Below, piece by piece: positions 8,149 to 17,399 of a DNA stretch of 64,000 nt; the stretch's first letter is position 1; each line of letters opens with the position of its first letter. The translations under genes were made by a program, and so were the position numbers. This stretch comes from Brachyspira sp949287565 (lineage in GTDB: Bacteria; Spirochaetota; Brachyspiria; Brachyspirales; Brachyspiraceae), in NCBI RefSeq assembly GCF_036997615.1, contig NZ_JAWLQA010000004.1. One strand, 5' to 3'. The notes below the pieces were generated by a model. It was not told the DNA's origin. It did no database searches and saw only the letters and a program-made list of their open reading frames with translations.

Positions 8149-9510
8149 ATGTCATTTGATGCGAAATTAGAAAGCGAACTTACGCCTAGAAAAATAGTAG
8201 AGGCATTGGATCAGTACATAATAGGGCAGACAGAGGCTAAGCGTTCAGTTGCTATAGCTTTGAGAAATAGATATAGAAGAAGACATTTACCTGATGACTT
8301 GAGAGATGAGGTTGCTCCTAAAAATATAATTCTTATAGGGCCTACAGGTGTTGGTAAAACTGAAATAGCTAGAAGACTTGCTAAATTAGTAAATGCTCCT
8401 TTTATTAAAGTTGAGGCTACAAAATATACTGAAGTAGGTTATGTTGGACGCGATGTTGAGAGTATGGTAAGAGATTTGGTAAATGTTGCCATATTTGATC
8501 TTAAAACAGCTATGATGAAAGAGGTAGAAAAAGAGGCTACAGAAATAGCTTTGGATAAATTAGCTAAATTACTTCTTCCTTCTGTAAAAAAAGAAAATGA
8601 TGAAAATATGTCTGAAGAAGAGGCAGAAAAGAAGAAAAATGCCAAAGAACAGATAAAAAAACGCATACAGAATGGTGATTTTGATGAAAGTTATGTAGAA
8701 ATAAAAATATCATCAGGAAATAATAGAATGTTTGGCATCATTCCTGGTATGGGTTTTGAAGAAAGTGATATGATTCAGTCTATGGTAGGAAGTATTATGC
8801 CTACAAATAAGAAACATAAACGTTTGAGAGTAAAAGAAGCTAAAAAGTACCTAATTAATGAGGCTTCAGAATCTCTTATAGATATGGATAAAATTACATC
8901 CGATGCTTTAAGCCTTACAGAGAATATGGGTATAATATTTTTGGATGAGATAGATAAAATAGCAAGCGGCAATAAAACAGATAGTGCAGATGTTGCCCGT
9001 CATGGAGTACAAAGAGATTTACTTCCTATAGTTGAAGGTACTACAGTTAATACAAGATATGGTCCTATAAAAACAGATCATATATTGTTTATAGCTGCAG
9101 GCGCTTTCCATATAAATAAACCTTCTGATTTAATACCAGAGCTTCAAGGTAGATTCCCTATAAGAGTTGAGTTAAAAGCTTTATCTAAGGAGGATTTCAA
9201 AGATATATTAGTTAATCCTAAGAATGCCATAACAAAACAGTATCAGGAGTTATTGAAAACAGAGGGAGTAACAATAGAATTTGAGGAAGAGGCTTTATCT
9301 GCTATAGCGGATATAGCATACAATATCAACACTAATGTAGAAAATATAGGTGCAAGAAGACTTTATACTATTATGGAAAAAGTTTTTGAGGAAATTTCCT
9401 TTAGTGCTGATGAACATAAAGGTGAATTTATAAAAATTAATGCCGATAATATAAAAGAGTCTATGAAAGATATCGAAGATAATCGCGATATAAGTAGATA
9501 TATATTATAG
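8149..9510 (+). CDS. hslU: ATP-dependent protease ATPase subunit HslU
   Basis: A 453-residue AAA+ unfoldase, partner of HslV. The start ELTPRKIVEALDQYIIGQ is typical. Walker A is GPTGVGKTE (about 66-74), Walker B is GIIFLDEIDKIA (about 262-273), and the sensor-2 region is NIGARRLYTIMEKV. Between Walker A and B lies the HslU-specific I-domain (about 110-240), rich in Lys and Glu and containing GFEESDM. The C-terminus RDISRYIL is the conserved tail that inserts into HslV. Length is normal. Confidence 0.97.
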   Translation: MSFDAKLESELTPRKIVEALDQYIIGQTEAKRSVAIALRNRYRRRHLPDDLRDEVAPKNIILIGPTGVGKTEIARRLAKLVNAPFIKVEATKYTEVGYVGRDVESMVRDLVNVAIFDLKTAMMKEVEKEATEIALDKLAKLLLPSVKKENDENMSEEEAEKKKNAKEQIKKRIQNGDFDESYVEIKISSGNNRMFGIIPGMGFEESDMIQSMVGSIMPTNKKHKRLRVKEAKKYLINEASESLIDMDKITSDALSLTENMGIIFLDEIDKIASGNKTDSADVARHGVQRDLLPIVEGTTVNTRYGPIKTDHILFIAAGAFHINKPSDLIPELQGRFPIRVELKALSKEDFKDILVNPKNAITKQYQELLKTEGVTIEFEEEALSAIADIAYNINTNVENIGARRLYTIMEKVFEEISFSADEHKGEFIKINADNIKESMKDIEDNRDISRYIL

Positions 9511-9588
9511 TGTTTTTGTAATGTAGTAGTAGATTTTTTTATTATTTTTTATAATATAGTAAATATAATCAAAATAATGGAGTTTATG

Positions 9589-10047
9589 ATGGATAATAAC
9601 AATGAACAACAAGAAAGTACTGTATTTATCAAATGGGTGCCTCTATATGAGACAAGGCATAAGCTTATAGACAGTCAGCATAAAGAGCTTGTTAATATCG
9701 TTAATGAGCTTTATTTAGCAACTGTTGATAATAATGCCAATACTAATGAAGCTTTTATTAAGGCTATCAAAAAATGTATAGACTATACTCAGTATCATTT
9801 CAAAACAGAAGAGAAAATAATGGATTTGATTAATTATTCAGATGCTGAGAATCATAAAGCTATGCATAAAAGTTTTTATTTGGAAATAGTTGATCAGATT
9901 AGAAAATACGAAGAAGGTCAGCCTTTTGTAGCTAATAAGTTTATTAAGTTCTTAAAAGATTGGCTTTTGGAGCATATAGGTTTCCAAGATAAAAAATTTG
10001 TAAATGAAATTAAGGAAGCTTTAAAGAAAAAAGAAGCTAATCAGTAA
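9589..10047 (+). CDS. Bacteriohemerythrin
   Basis: About 152 residues forming a single hemerythrin four-helix domain that binds a non-haem di-iron centre and O2. Metal ligands are visible in order: H in RHKLIDSQHKEL, HFKTEE, HKAMHKSF and the C-terminal HIGFQDKKF (His...Asp). Members serve in O2 delivery, storage or sensing in microaerobic bacteria. ATG codons lie at 9577, 9586 and 9589; GGAG at 9579-9582 favours 9586 or 9589 and excludes 9577. It stands alone between hslU and lnt. It fits the oxygen-defence genes (rubrerythrin, SOD) later in the window. Confidence 0.9.
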   Translation: MDNNNEQQESTVFIKWVPLYETRHKLIDSQHKELVNIVNELYLATVDNNANTNEAFIKAIKKCIDYTQYHFKTEEKIMDLINYSDAENHKAMHKSFYLEIVDQIRKYEEGQPFVANKFIKFLKDWLLEHIGFQDKKFVNEIKEALKKKEANQ

Positions 10048-10138
10048 AGCATTATTAATATTTATAAACATCTAATGTTTATTAATTTGTTATTATCAAT
10101 TTAAAATAGTATTGTATAAAAAATATAGGATTTGTTAA

Positions 10139-12415
10139 GTGTCGAAAAGTAACTCATATGTAATTGGTGTAATTATATTAAGTATTATTAGTGCTATACT
10201 TTTATTTTTGGCGTTTCCTCCGCTTAATTTATTTCCTATATCTTTTATTGCCTTAGTGCCGCTTAATATTATAATATTTAAAGCTGACAAAATCAGATAT
10301 TATATAATATCGTCTTCTATATTTGTACTGCTTTTTTTTGGTATGCTTTTAACTTGGATTGTGGCTTTTATGTTAAGGGAGCTGGGATCCTTAATTTCTT
10401 TTTTGACATTATTTACTATATTATTTTTATTAATATTCCTTTTTTATTTCCCAGCAATGCTTTTAAGCGGGTTTCTCTCTAAAAAAAATCCTGAATTTAG
10501 ATTTATAATAGTTCCTGTTGTCTTTACATTTATGGAATATATGCGTAATGTAGGATTTCTTGGATTTCCTTGGGGAATAATTGGATATTCTCAGTGGAAT
10601 TTTTCTATATTCATACAATCAGCAGATATATTCGGTGTATTGGGAATTAGTTTTTTTGTTTATTTTACTAATTCAATTATTGCTCATTATTTGTTATTAT
10701 ATGCTGAAAAAGATAAGATCAAGTATAAAAAGCCATACATTCCAGCTTTGATTTTTGTATCATCATTTGTATTAGTTATAATATATGGTGCTATTAAGAT
10801 AAATGTTGAAGAATCAAGAAGAATTTTTCAGCCTAAAACTAAGATGGCTCTTATACAGCATGCATTTGATCCTAATCATGAATGGAATAGTATATATACA
10901 GGAGAACCATTTAGAAAAGGAACTGGCGGTATTCAAGGTTTTGCAGAGAAATTTCTTTTAAAATCGGATAAATTTAAAAATGAAGAAAAGCCGGACGGAT
11001 CTACACAAAATGGTACTGTAGCTATAAAAAGAATATGCTCTCTTGCAAAAGACGCTGCTCTTTCAAAACCATCTTTAATAGTATATCCTGAAACAGCTGC
11101 TATTGAAGGATATAGCTTTATTCTAAATAATTATAAAGATATTTTTGATATTGGGGTGCCTGATTATGCGTATCCTCAAATATACAATATGTATATTTTT
11201 CATGAAATGATTAAATATACTCAAACTTATCATTTGCTTGGTACAGTATCTATAAAAGAAAATACTAATGAGGGTGCTTATAATCAATATTCATACTATA
11301 ATAGTATTGAATTTGTTAATGACAGAGGCAATAAAATAGATGAATATTCTAAGATAAAACTTGTACCTGGAGGAGAATCTTATCCTTTTCAGGATAATAA
11401 GTTTTTACTTAATACCTTCCCATTTAAAAATATAATTAATTTTATGTATAAGCAGTTTGATAGTGCCGGAGCTAATAGATGGGAAAGAGGAAAAAAAATA
11501 ACAGTATTTAATCATCCTAATGGCTATCGTATTTCTGGAGCAATATGTTATGAAAGTGCTTTCGGAGATTTTATGAGAAAATTTGCTTATAATGGAGCTC
11601 AGGCTTTAGCTGTTATTACAGAAGACTCTTGGTCTTATAGTGATGAGTCACTCCTTCAGCATTTTTATATGTCAGTATTCAGAGCTATAGAAAACAGAAG
11701 AGATGTTGTACATAATGGTAATTCAGGAGTTACAGGTCATATATCAAGTACAGGAAAAATTATTTCAACACTTCCTTTTTGGAGACCTGATTATATGATT
11801 GCGAATGTAGCGCTTAATGATAGAATCACTATATATACTAGATTTGGAGAATGGTTTGTATATCTTTGTATTATAGCTATAATAGTATTTATATTATCAG
11901 CTACAACTAAAACTCTTTTTGAATTAAAAGAAATTATAAGAAAACGTTTCTTTGCTAAAAAATTAGAGCCTGTAGAAGAAGTTGCTTTACCTTCAGCAAA
12001 GAAAGTTGATGAATATATTAACAATGATAATGATCATGATTTGCCTAGTTTAGATGATTTAGATGATCTTGTAAGTAAGAAAGAGGCTGAATCTAAAGTT
12101 GTCAAAGAAAATAAGGCGGAAGAAAAAAAAGAATCTACTTCTAAAAAATTAGATGATACTAAAAAAATAGTTGTAAATAAAAAAACTAATGCCTTAGAAA
12201 ATATTAATAAAAATAATGAAAATAAAAGACTTGATAGTAATCAAAAAATAGATTTATTTTCTGATAATACTGTAAATTATTCTGATATTATAAATAATTC
12301 AGAGAAGTATAGTATATTTGAGAAAGATGTATATACATCAGAAATATCATCTGCTTTAACAGGCATAATAGAAGAAAATGAGGAAAGCATTAATAATAAA
12401 GATATAAAAAAATAA
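10139..12415 (+). CDS. lnt: Apolipoprotein N-acyltransferase Lnt with a long C-terminal extension
   Basis: 758 residues from a GTG start with AGGA 8 bases upstream. Lnt adds the third acyl chain to lipoproteins in the inner membrane. About six membrane helices (residues 8-220) precede a nitrilase-type domain with the catalytic triad Glu318 (VYPETAAIEGY), Lys405 (SKIKLVPGGE) and Cys470 (GAICYESAFGD). A last membrane helix lies near 575-590. Typical Lnt proteins stop there at about 500-550 residues. This one continues for about 170 residues of charged, low-complexity sequence (Asp/Lys/Asn-rich), likely a disordered cytoplasmic tail. The many lipoproteins in this window are its expected substrates. 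Confidence 0.93.
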   Translation: MSKSNSYVIGVIILSIISAILLFLAFPPLNLFPISFIALVPLNIIIFKADKIRYYIISSSIFVLLFFGMLLTWIVAFMLRELGSLISFLTLFTILFLLIFLFYFPAMLLSGFLSKKNPEFRFIIVPVVFTFMEYMRNVGFLGFPWGIIGYSQWNFSIFIQSADIFGVLGISFFVYFTNSIIAHYLLLYAEKDKIKYKKPYIPALIFVSSFVLVIIYGAIKINVEESRRIFQPKTKMALIQHAFDPNHEWNSIYTGEPFRKGTGGIQGFAEKFLLKSDKFKNEEKPDGSTQNGTVAIKRICSLAKDAALSKPSLIVYPETAAIEGYSFILNNYKDIFDIGVPDYAYPQIYNMYIFHEMIKYTQTYHLLGTVSIKENTNEGAYNQYSYYNSIEFVNDRGNKIDEYSKIKLVPGGESYPFQDNKFLLNTFPFKNIINFMYKQFDSAGANRWERGKKITVFNHPNGYRISGAICYESAFGDFMRKFAYNGAQALAVITEDSWSYSDESLLQHFYMSVFRAIENRRDVVHNGNSGVTGHISSTGKIISTLPFWRPDYMIANVALNDRITIYTRFGEWFVYLCIIAIIVFILSATTKTLFELKEIIRKRFFAKKLEPVEEVALPSAKKVDEYINNDNDHDLPSLDDLDDLVSKKEAESKVVKENKAEEKKESTSKKLDDTKKIVVNKKTNALENINKNNENKRLDSNQKIDLFSDNTVNYSDIINNSEKYSIFEKDVYTSEISSALTGIIEENEESINNKDIKK

Positions 12416-12448
12416 TAATTTAATAAAAGGGGATTAAAGTATTTATAT

Positions 12449-13618
12449 ATGTTGAGAGGTGTCAGAATACTTATAGCAGAGGATTCTAAAACTACTAGTG
12501 CATTATTAAATAATGTATTAGCCAATCATTATAGATTAGAAGTTGTAAGTATTGTGAATAATGGTATAGATGCCTATAAATCTATAGTATCAATAAAGCC
12601 TGATTTTGTTGTTATGAATATAGATTTACCCTTAATGGGCGGTATAGAATTATTAAAATTATTAAAAAAAGAGAATATACAAACTAATATTTTAGTGATG
12701 AGTTCTTTGGCACAGAATAAGGATTTATCATCTAGAGCTTTGGATTTAGGTGCTTTAGATATAATATATAAACCTAGAAATATAAATGCAGATTTTATTA
12801 GAGATAATATACTTAATGTAATATTGGAAACTATAAAAACTAGTCCTGTAAAATCTGATTTAGCTTTTGACTACAATTCGGCTATTATGAATAGCTGTAA
12901 TATAAAAGAAGTTATTGAAGATGAAGAAAAAACATATATGGATAAATTTGATGATAATGTCAAAATAATGCCTTATGATCAAAAACAAGTTGCAACAGCT
13001 TTGAGTATATCTTTTAGAAAAGATTTTAAAGCTCCTATGTTAGTGGCAATAGGTATATCTACAGGAGGTCCTAGAGCTCTTAGAATAATGCTTCCTAGTT
13101 TGCCTAAAGATTTTCCTTTGCCTATACTGATATCGCAGCATATACCTAAAGAATTTTCATCTTCTCTTATTTCTAGTTTGCAGGATATTTCTAATATTAG
13201 AATTAAAGAGGCTCAGGTAGATGAGGAGTTGTTTCCTTCGATTGTATATATTTCTCCGGGTGATAAAAATATGGGTATATATATGGACAGCAAAGGAAAA
13301 TTAAGAATTAAATTTTATCCTGATCCTGATAAAAAATTTGTTTATACTCCTTGTGTTGATTATTTATTTAATACTATAGATGATGTTTTGAAAGATAAGG
13401 CTATTGCTATTGTTATGACAGGTATGGGAAATGACGGAACTATTGGTATGACTAGATTGTATAATGATAATAATTTAACCATTGCCCAAGATAAATTAAG
13501 CTGCACAGTATATGGTATGCCTAGAAGTGTTATAGAAAATAAAGTTGTACATGTGGTATTATCACTTTATGATATTGCCGAATTTTTAGTGCAGTATTTG
13601 AGAGGAAAACTTAAATGA
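12449..13618 (+). CDS. cheB: CheB-type methylesterase with a receiver lacking its phosphoacceptor Asp
   Basis: 389 residues: an N-terminal receiver domain (5-125), a linker and a C-terminal CheB methylesterase domain (195-389). The esterase triad is intact: Ser204 in GISTGGP, His231 in SQHIP and Asp329 in TGMGNDG. In the receiver the acidic pair Glu11-Asp12 and Lys108 are present, but the phosphorylation position is Asn57 (VVMNIDLP where families have xxxDxxxP), and the MDG turn is MGG. The receiver probably cannot be phosphorylated in the usual way, so the esterase may be constitutive or regulated otherwise. The stop overlaps the next gene's ATG. No cheR or cheA is nearby. Confidence 0.88.
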   Translation: MLRGVRILIAEDSKTTSALLNNVLANHYRLEVVSIVNNGIDAYKSIVSIKPDFVVMNIDLPLMGGIELLKLLKKENIQTNILVMSSLAQNKDLSSRALDLGALDIIYKPRNINADFIRDNILNVILETIKTSPVKSDLAFDYNSAIMNSCNIKEVIEDEEKTYMDKFDDNVKIMPYDQKQVATALSISFRKDFKAPMLVAIGISTGGPRALRIMLPSLPKDFPLPILISQHIPKEFSSSLISSLQDISNIRIKEAQVDEELFPSIVYISPGDKNMGIYMDSKGKLRIKFYPDPDKKFVYTPCVDYLFNTIDDVLKDKAIAIVMTGMGNDGTIGMTRLYNDNNLTIAQDKLSCTVYGMPRSVIENKVVHVVLSLYDIAEFLVQYLRGKLK

Positions 13619-14100
13619 AAAATATTTTTATTTTAACTATTATATTAATTGTTTTTGCATCTTCTTGTAAAAAAGAATATGGTGTTGAATATAGTATGTA
13701 TGAATATGAAAAATATATATCTACACTTATAGCAAATAAAGATACATTGGAGTTTACTTCTAATTTCATTCAAAATTTAGATGAAAGTATAATTAATACT
13801 TTAAATGAGATGAGTTTAATATATGAACTTACTCCGGTTAATATTATAGAGTCAATAAAAAATAGAGGTGCTTTATATCAGAGAATATTTTCAGATAATG
13901 ATGATTCTCTTTGTAATTATCTTCCTAAAGACGGCGGATATTATGATGTTAATGTAACTTATAAAAAATATAAAGATGTTATGGTAGCTCAGATTGAATA
14001 TCCTTCTTTTAATAAAATATCTGAGAACTCTATTGAATTTGTGGCAATATATTTAAATGATAAATGGAATTTAATTACTATTAACTTTTTGAATATTTGA
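13615..14100 (+). CDS. Small putative lipoprotein
   Basis: 161 residues. The first 18 form a lipoprotein signal peptide ending in the lipobox-like FASSC (Cys18), followed by KKEYG. The mature part is polar, with a Tyr-rich start and beta-strand-like segments near the C-terminus (VNVTYKKY, VAIYLNDKWNLITI). I do not recognise a family. Its ATG overlaps the cheB-like stop (ATGA), so the two are co-translated. The following gene encodes a second lipoprotein of similar design and ending, and the two could be diverged paralogues. Confidence 0.75.
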   Translation: MKNIFILTIILIVFASSCKKEYGVEYSMYEYEKYISTLIANKDTLEFTSNFIQNLDESIINTLNEMSLIYELTPVNIIESIKNRGALYQRIFSDNDDSLCNYLPKDGGYYDVNVTYKKYKDVMVAQIEYPSFNKISENSIEFVAIYLNDKWNLITINFLNI

Positions 14101-14115
14101 AAATAGGATTTTTTA

Positions 14116-14526
14116 ATGAAAAAAATTTTGATTACATTGATTGTGATATTATTTGTATTGGTATCATGTTTAGAAGATTTGGACACTGTTAGAAAAAAAT
14201 CTTTGTTTGCATTTTATGATGAGATGAAAACAGAAATATTAAGTGATAATATAAATTGGATAGAAAAAAATTCTGATATAGAAAATATAGAAAACATTAA
14301 AAATATTATATTAGATAATACAGATTCTATAAAAAAATTAATGTCCTCTTCAAATAAAGAGTATTCTGTAACTATAAATTATACAATAGGTGATAATGCT
14401 AATCCAGCAAGAGGATATTATATTGTTAGAAACACAGAGTTTTCACCTACATATTATTATATAAGACTTGTAAACAATTCAAATAAATGGAAAATAGAAT
14501 CAATAGATAAACTTCCATTAAAGTAA
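14116..14526 (+). CDS. Small putative lipoprotein
   Basis: 136 residues with a lipoprotein signal peptide (MKKILITLIVILFVLVSC, Cys18). The mature part has an N-terminal helical portion and a C-terminal strand region (YIRLVNNSNKWKIESI) comparable to the end of the preceding lipoprotein (AIYLNDKWNLITI), suggesting a common DUF-type fold. It starts 15 bases after that gene with AGGA upstream, so the two are an operon with cheB. Function unknown. Confidence 0.75.
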   Translation: MKKILITLIVILFVLVSCLEDLDTVRKKSLFAFYDEMKTEILSDNINWIEKNSDIENIENIKNIILDNTDSIKKLMSSSNKEYSVTINYTIGDNANPARGYYIVRNTEFSPTYYYIRLVNNSNKWKIESIDKLPLK

Positions 14527-14606
14527 AATATTTATTTTTTATTATTTGCAAAAAATACTAAATATACTAAAATAAAATAATTAAGTTTTATTTTAAGGAA
14601 GTTATT

Positions 14607-15461
14607 ATGCCTATAATAAAAGCACCATGCAAAATAAATATTTCTCTTGATATAACTTCAAAAAGAAAAGATGGATATCATTTGATAGAATCTTTATTTC
14701 ATACAGTAAATTTATATGATATCATCACTATTGAAAAATCTGATAAATATAATATTACAACAAGCGGTAAGTATGCTTTAGAAGATGATAAAGAAGAAAA
14801 TATTGTAACAAAAATATTTAATCATTTTAAAAATAATATGAATCTTAATAATAATTACAATATACATATAGAAAAAAATATCCCTACAGGTGCAGGACTT
14901 GGAGGCGGATCATCTGATGCTGCTAATATTATTAAGTTTTTTTTGTCTGAATTAAATATTGATATCAATGATGAATTAATAGAATCTTTTTCTTCATTTG
15001 GAGCAGATATTCCTTTTTTTATTAGAGGAGGATGTGCTTGGGTTTCAGGAATTGGAGAGAAAATACAAAATTATGATTTTACGCTTCCTTATAATGTTAT
15101 TTTAATATATCCGAATATACATATTTCTACAAAATTAGCTTATTCAAAATTTACTCCTGAAGATTTTAATAAATCGGATTTGTTTTATATAAAGAATATG
15201 CTTGATAATAAAGATATTAACTTTGAAAAAATAGTTTCAAAAACATATAATGTATTTGAAAAGAATGTTTTTAATTTAGAAAAAAGAATAGAAGAAATAA
15301 AAAATAAAACTGAAAGTATAATCAAAAGAAAAGTAACTATGAGCGGTTCAGGTTCTTCGCTTTTTGCTTTATATGATAATGATGATGTTATGATTGAAGA
15401 TGATTTTCAAAAATTAAAAAATGAACTTAATATGGATATATATAAATTGAGTTTGATTTAA
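14607..15461 (+). CDS. ispE: 4-diphosphocytidyl-2-C-methyl-D-erythritol kinase IspE
   Basis: A 284-residue GHMP kinase of the MEP isoprenoid pathway. The start APCKINISLDITSKRKDGYH and the ATP-binding loop PTGAGLGGGSSDAA (about 92-105) are diagnostic. GADIPFFIRGG and a C-terminal MSGSGSSLFALY segment complete the GHMP pattern. The ATG has AAGGAAG 6 bases upstream. Length is normal. It is probably transcribed with its upstream neighbours, 80 bases away, or from a weak promoter in that gap. Confidence 0.96.
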   Translation: MPIIKAPCKINISLDITSKRKDGYHLIESLFHTVNLYDIITIEKSDKYNITTSGKYALEDDKEENIVTKIFNHFKNNMNLNNNYNIHIEKNIPTGAGLGGGSSDAANIIKFFLSELNIDINDELIESFSSFGADIPFFIRGGCAWVSGIGEKIQNYDFTLPYNVILIYPNIHISTKLAYSKFTPEDFNKSDLFYIKNMLDNKDINFEKIVSKTYNVFEKNVFNLEKRIEEIKNKTESIIKRKVTMSGSGSSLFALYDNDDVMIEDDFQKLKNELNMDIYKLSLI

Positions 15462-15542
15462 TTGTATTTAATGTTTTTTATGTTATAATTTTGATTATTA
15501 TAAAAATTCAATATTTAAAGATTAAAGAGAACATTATAAAAA

Positions 15543-16538
15543 ATGGTAAAAAAGATATTTATTATATTATTTATTTATTCTTCTGTATTTTTTGCAGCTG
15601 ACTTATCATCTTTGTCATCAAAGCATTCATTATCAGTTTTGGAAACAAGCAGTACAAGATCAAAAGGTATGATGGGAGCAGATTTTTTGATAGGAAATGA
15701 TTCATCTGCCTTATTTAAAAACTCTTCGTCTTTGATGGGAGTGCTTAGAGATAGTGTTAATTTGAATTATACTTTTACATCCAATCCGCAAAATGATTAT
15801 ATATTCAATGCTTCCTATGCTCATATAGGAGGTTCTTATGCTGTAGGAGTTGGTTTTGCAGGCGATATAAATAAAGTTAATTCCTATGATAGTTTAGGTG
15901 CTAAAAAAAATGATATATATAACGGACTTTATTTAATCAATGTAGGTGCTGCTTATGCCATTAATGAAAGTTCTTTTATAGGGGCAAATATTAAAAGTGT
16001 AGTTAATAATAGCGGTAAAGATAATAATTTTGGAATGTTTTTTGATATATCATATATGCAGTCATTATTTACACCTAATTTTAAACTAGGCGTTGGAGTT
16101 AGGAATTTCGGGTTTTATGATAATGTATTTGCTAAGACAGATACTGATATAACAGCTTCTGTAGCATATGCTAAAAGCGACGGAAGTTTTGCTGTATCAG
16201 GACAATATACAATATCAGTACCTTCTGTAAGTCATGAATTCTCTGTTGGGCTTGAAGCTATGATTATAGATTTTAATAAATTAGGATTATTTAAGAAAAA
16301 AACAGCATGGTATGATGATTTGCCTGAAAGTATATTAGATGCTCCAGATTTCGTACAAAAAAGACTTTCTCAAAAGCTTCCAAGCGGTATTTTGGCTAGA
16401 TTGGGAGTAGGTACTAAAGGTGTTTCTTTAGGGTTATCTGTTTATTTGGATTTATTCAGACTAGACTATGCTATTAGTTTTGATAATTTTAGTAAGGATA
16501 ATATTTCCCATGATGTGGGCATGAGTTTTGTGTTTTAA
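15543..16538 (+). CDS. UPF0164/PorV-like outer-membrane beta-barrel protein
   Basis: 331 residues with a signal peptide (1-18, cleavage after FFA). The mature part alternates short glycine/aromatic beta-strands (GGSYAVGVGF, YLINVGAAYAI, FKLGVGVRNFGF, FSVGLEAMI, LGLSVYLDLFRLDYAI) and ends in a terminal Phe (MSFVF), the usual beta-barrel assembly signal. The pattern is that of the UPF0164/PorV family common in spirochaetes. Likely an outer-membrane protein; transport role unproven. The next gene starts 12 bases later. Confidence 0.75.
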   Translation: MVKKIFIILFIYSSVFFAADLSSLSSKHSLSVLETSSTRSKGMMGADFLIGNDSSALFKNSSSLMGVLRDSVNLNYTFTSNPQNDYIFNASYAHIGGSYAVGVGFAGDINKVNSYDSLGAKKNDIYNGLYLINVGAAYAINESSFIGANIKSVVNNSGKDNNFGMFFDISYMQSLFTPNFKLGVGVRNFGFYDNVFAKTDTDITASVAYAKSDGSFAVSGQYTISVPSVSHEFSVGLEAMIIDFNKLGLFKKKTAWYDDLPESILDAPDFVQKRLSQKLPSGILARLGVGTKGVSLGLSVYLDLFRLDYAISFDNFSKDNISHDVGMSFVF

Positions 16539-16550
16539 TTTAGGTTTTTT

Positions 16551-17396
16551 ATGGCTATTTGTAAACAAAAAATATCTAATACAGAAAATTGTCCAAGAGA
16601 AGAGTACAAAGACGGTTTATGCATTCTTCATCATAACAGTAATGATAAACCTGAAGGACTTTTCCGAAGAATAATAAGAGATGACATTTATAGAGGCTTC
16701 TATAATTTCTCTTATATGATAAGTTATGACGGATTTAATTTCGAGGGATTAAAAATCGAGAAAAATGCTAATATGCTTTTCACTAATTCTTCGTTTTACG
16801 GACCTTTTCAAATGAGGAATTTTAATTTATTCGGATCTTTAGATTTTACAGATAGTAATTTTGAAAGCGGATTTTTCATTACAATGTCCAATGTTTATAA
16901 AGAAATTATTATAAAAAACTCTAAAATAAATATGGATTTTGACATGTCTTTATCAAATTTGCAGTCCATTGATATTGATAATATAACAGCAGACTGTAAT
17001 TTCTCCATTGCCAATTCTGATATAATAGATAAACTCTCATTTAATCATATTCATTTTAAAAATAATTTCAGTATGCTGAATGCAAGTTTGCAAGGAGAAT
17101 CCAGTTTTGAAAATATTATTATAGATGGTGATGCTGATTTCAGGAATATGGTATTTTATAAAACATTAAAATTTGAAAATGTAGAAATAAAGGGCAGAAC
17201 TATACCTTATGAAATTATTGATAATGAAAAAATAGAATTCGTGAATGTTTTAATAAATGGCAAAGTTATAGATGATAATCAAAAAGAGAGAAAAGAAAAA
17301 GAGAAAAAAGAATCTCAATTAGAAAAAATCAAAGAGGCAAAGGACAAAATGTACAAAGAAACTTTGCTTAATAATAAATACTCTAAAAGAAAATAG
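16551..17396 (+). CDS. Beta-helix (pentapeptide-like) protein with an N-terminal Cys/His cluster
   Basis: 281 residues, no signal peptide. Residues 4-28 carry a metal-site-like pattern (Cys4, Cys14, Cys24, His27/His28). From about 55 to 215 there are repeating strands with F/L/I every five residues (FNFEGLKIEKNANMLF, LDFTDSNFESGFF, ADFRNMVFYKTLKFENVEI), as in pentapeptide-type beta-helices, though the repeat is degenerate. The last 45 residues are a highly charged Lys/Glu helix, probably coiled coil. It is downstream of the barrel gene by 12 bases and convergent with manC. Function unknown. Confidence 0.65.
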   Translation: MAICKQKISNTENCPREEYKDGLCILHHNSNDKPEGLFRRIIRDDIYRGFYNFSYMISYDGFNFEGLKIEKNANMLFTNSSFYGPFQMRNFNLFGSLDFTDSNFESGFFITMSNVYKEIIIKNSKINMDFDMSLSNLQSIDIDNITADCNFSIANSDIIDKLSFNHIHFKNNFSMLNASLQGESSFENIIIDGDADFRNMVFYKTLKFENVEIKGRTIPYEIIDNEKIEFVNVLINGKVIDDNQKERKEKEKKESQLEKIKEAKDKMYKETLLNNKYSKRK

Positions 17397-17399
17397 ATC

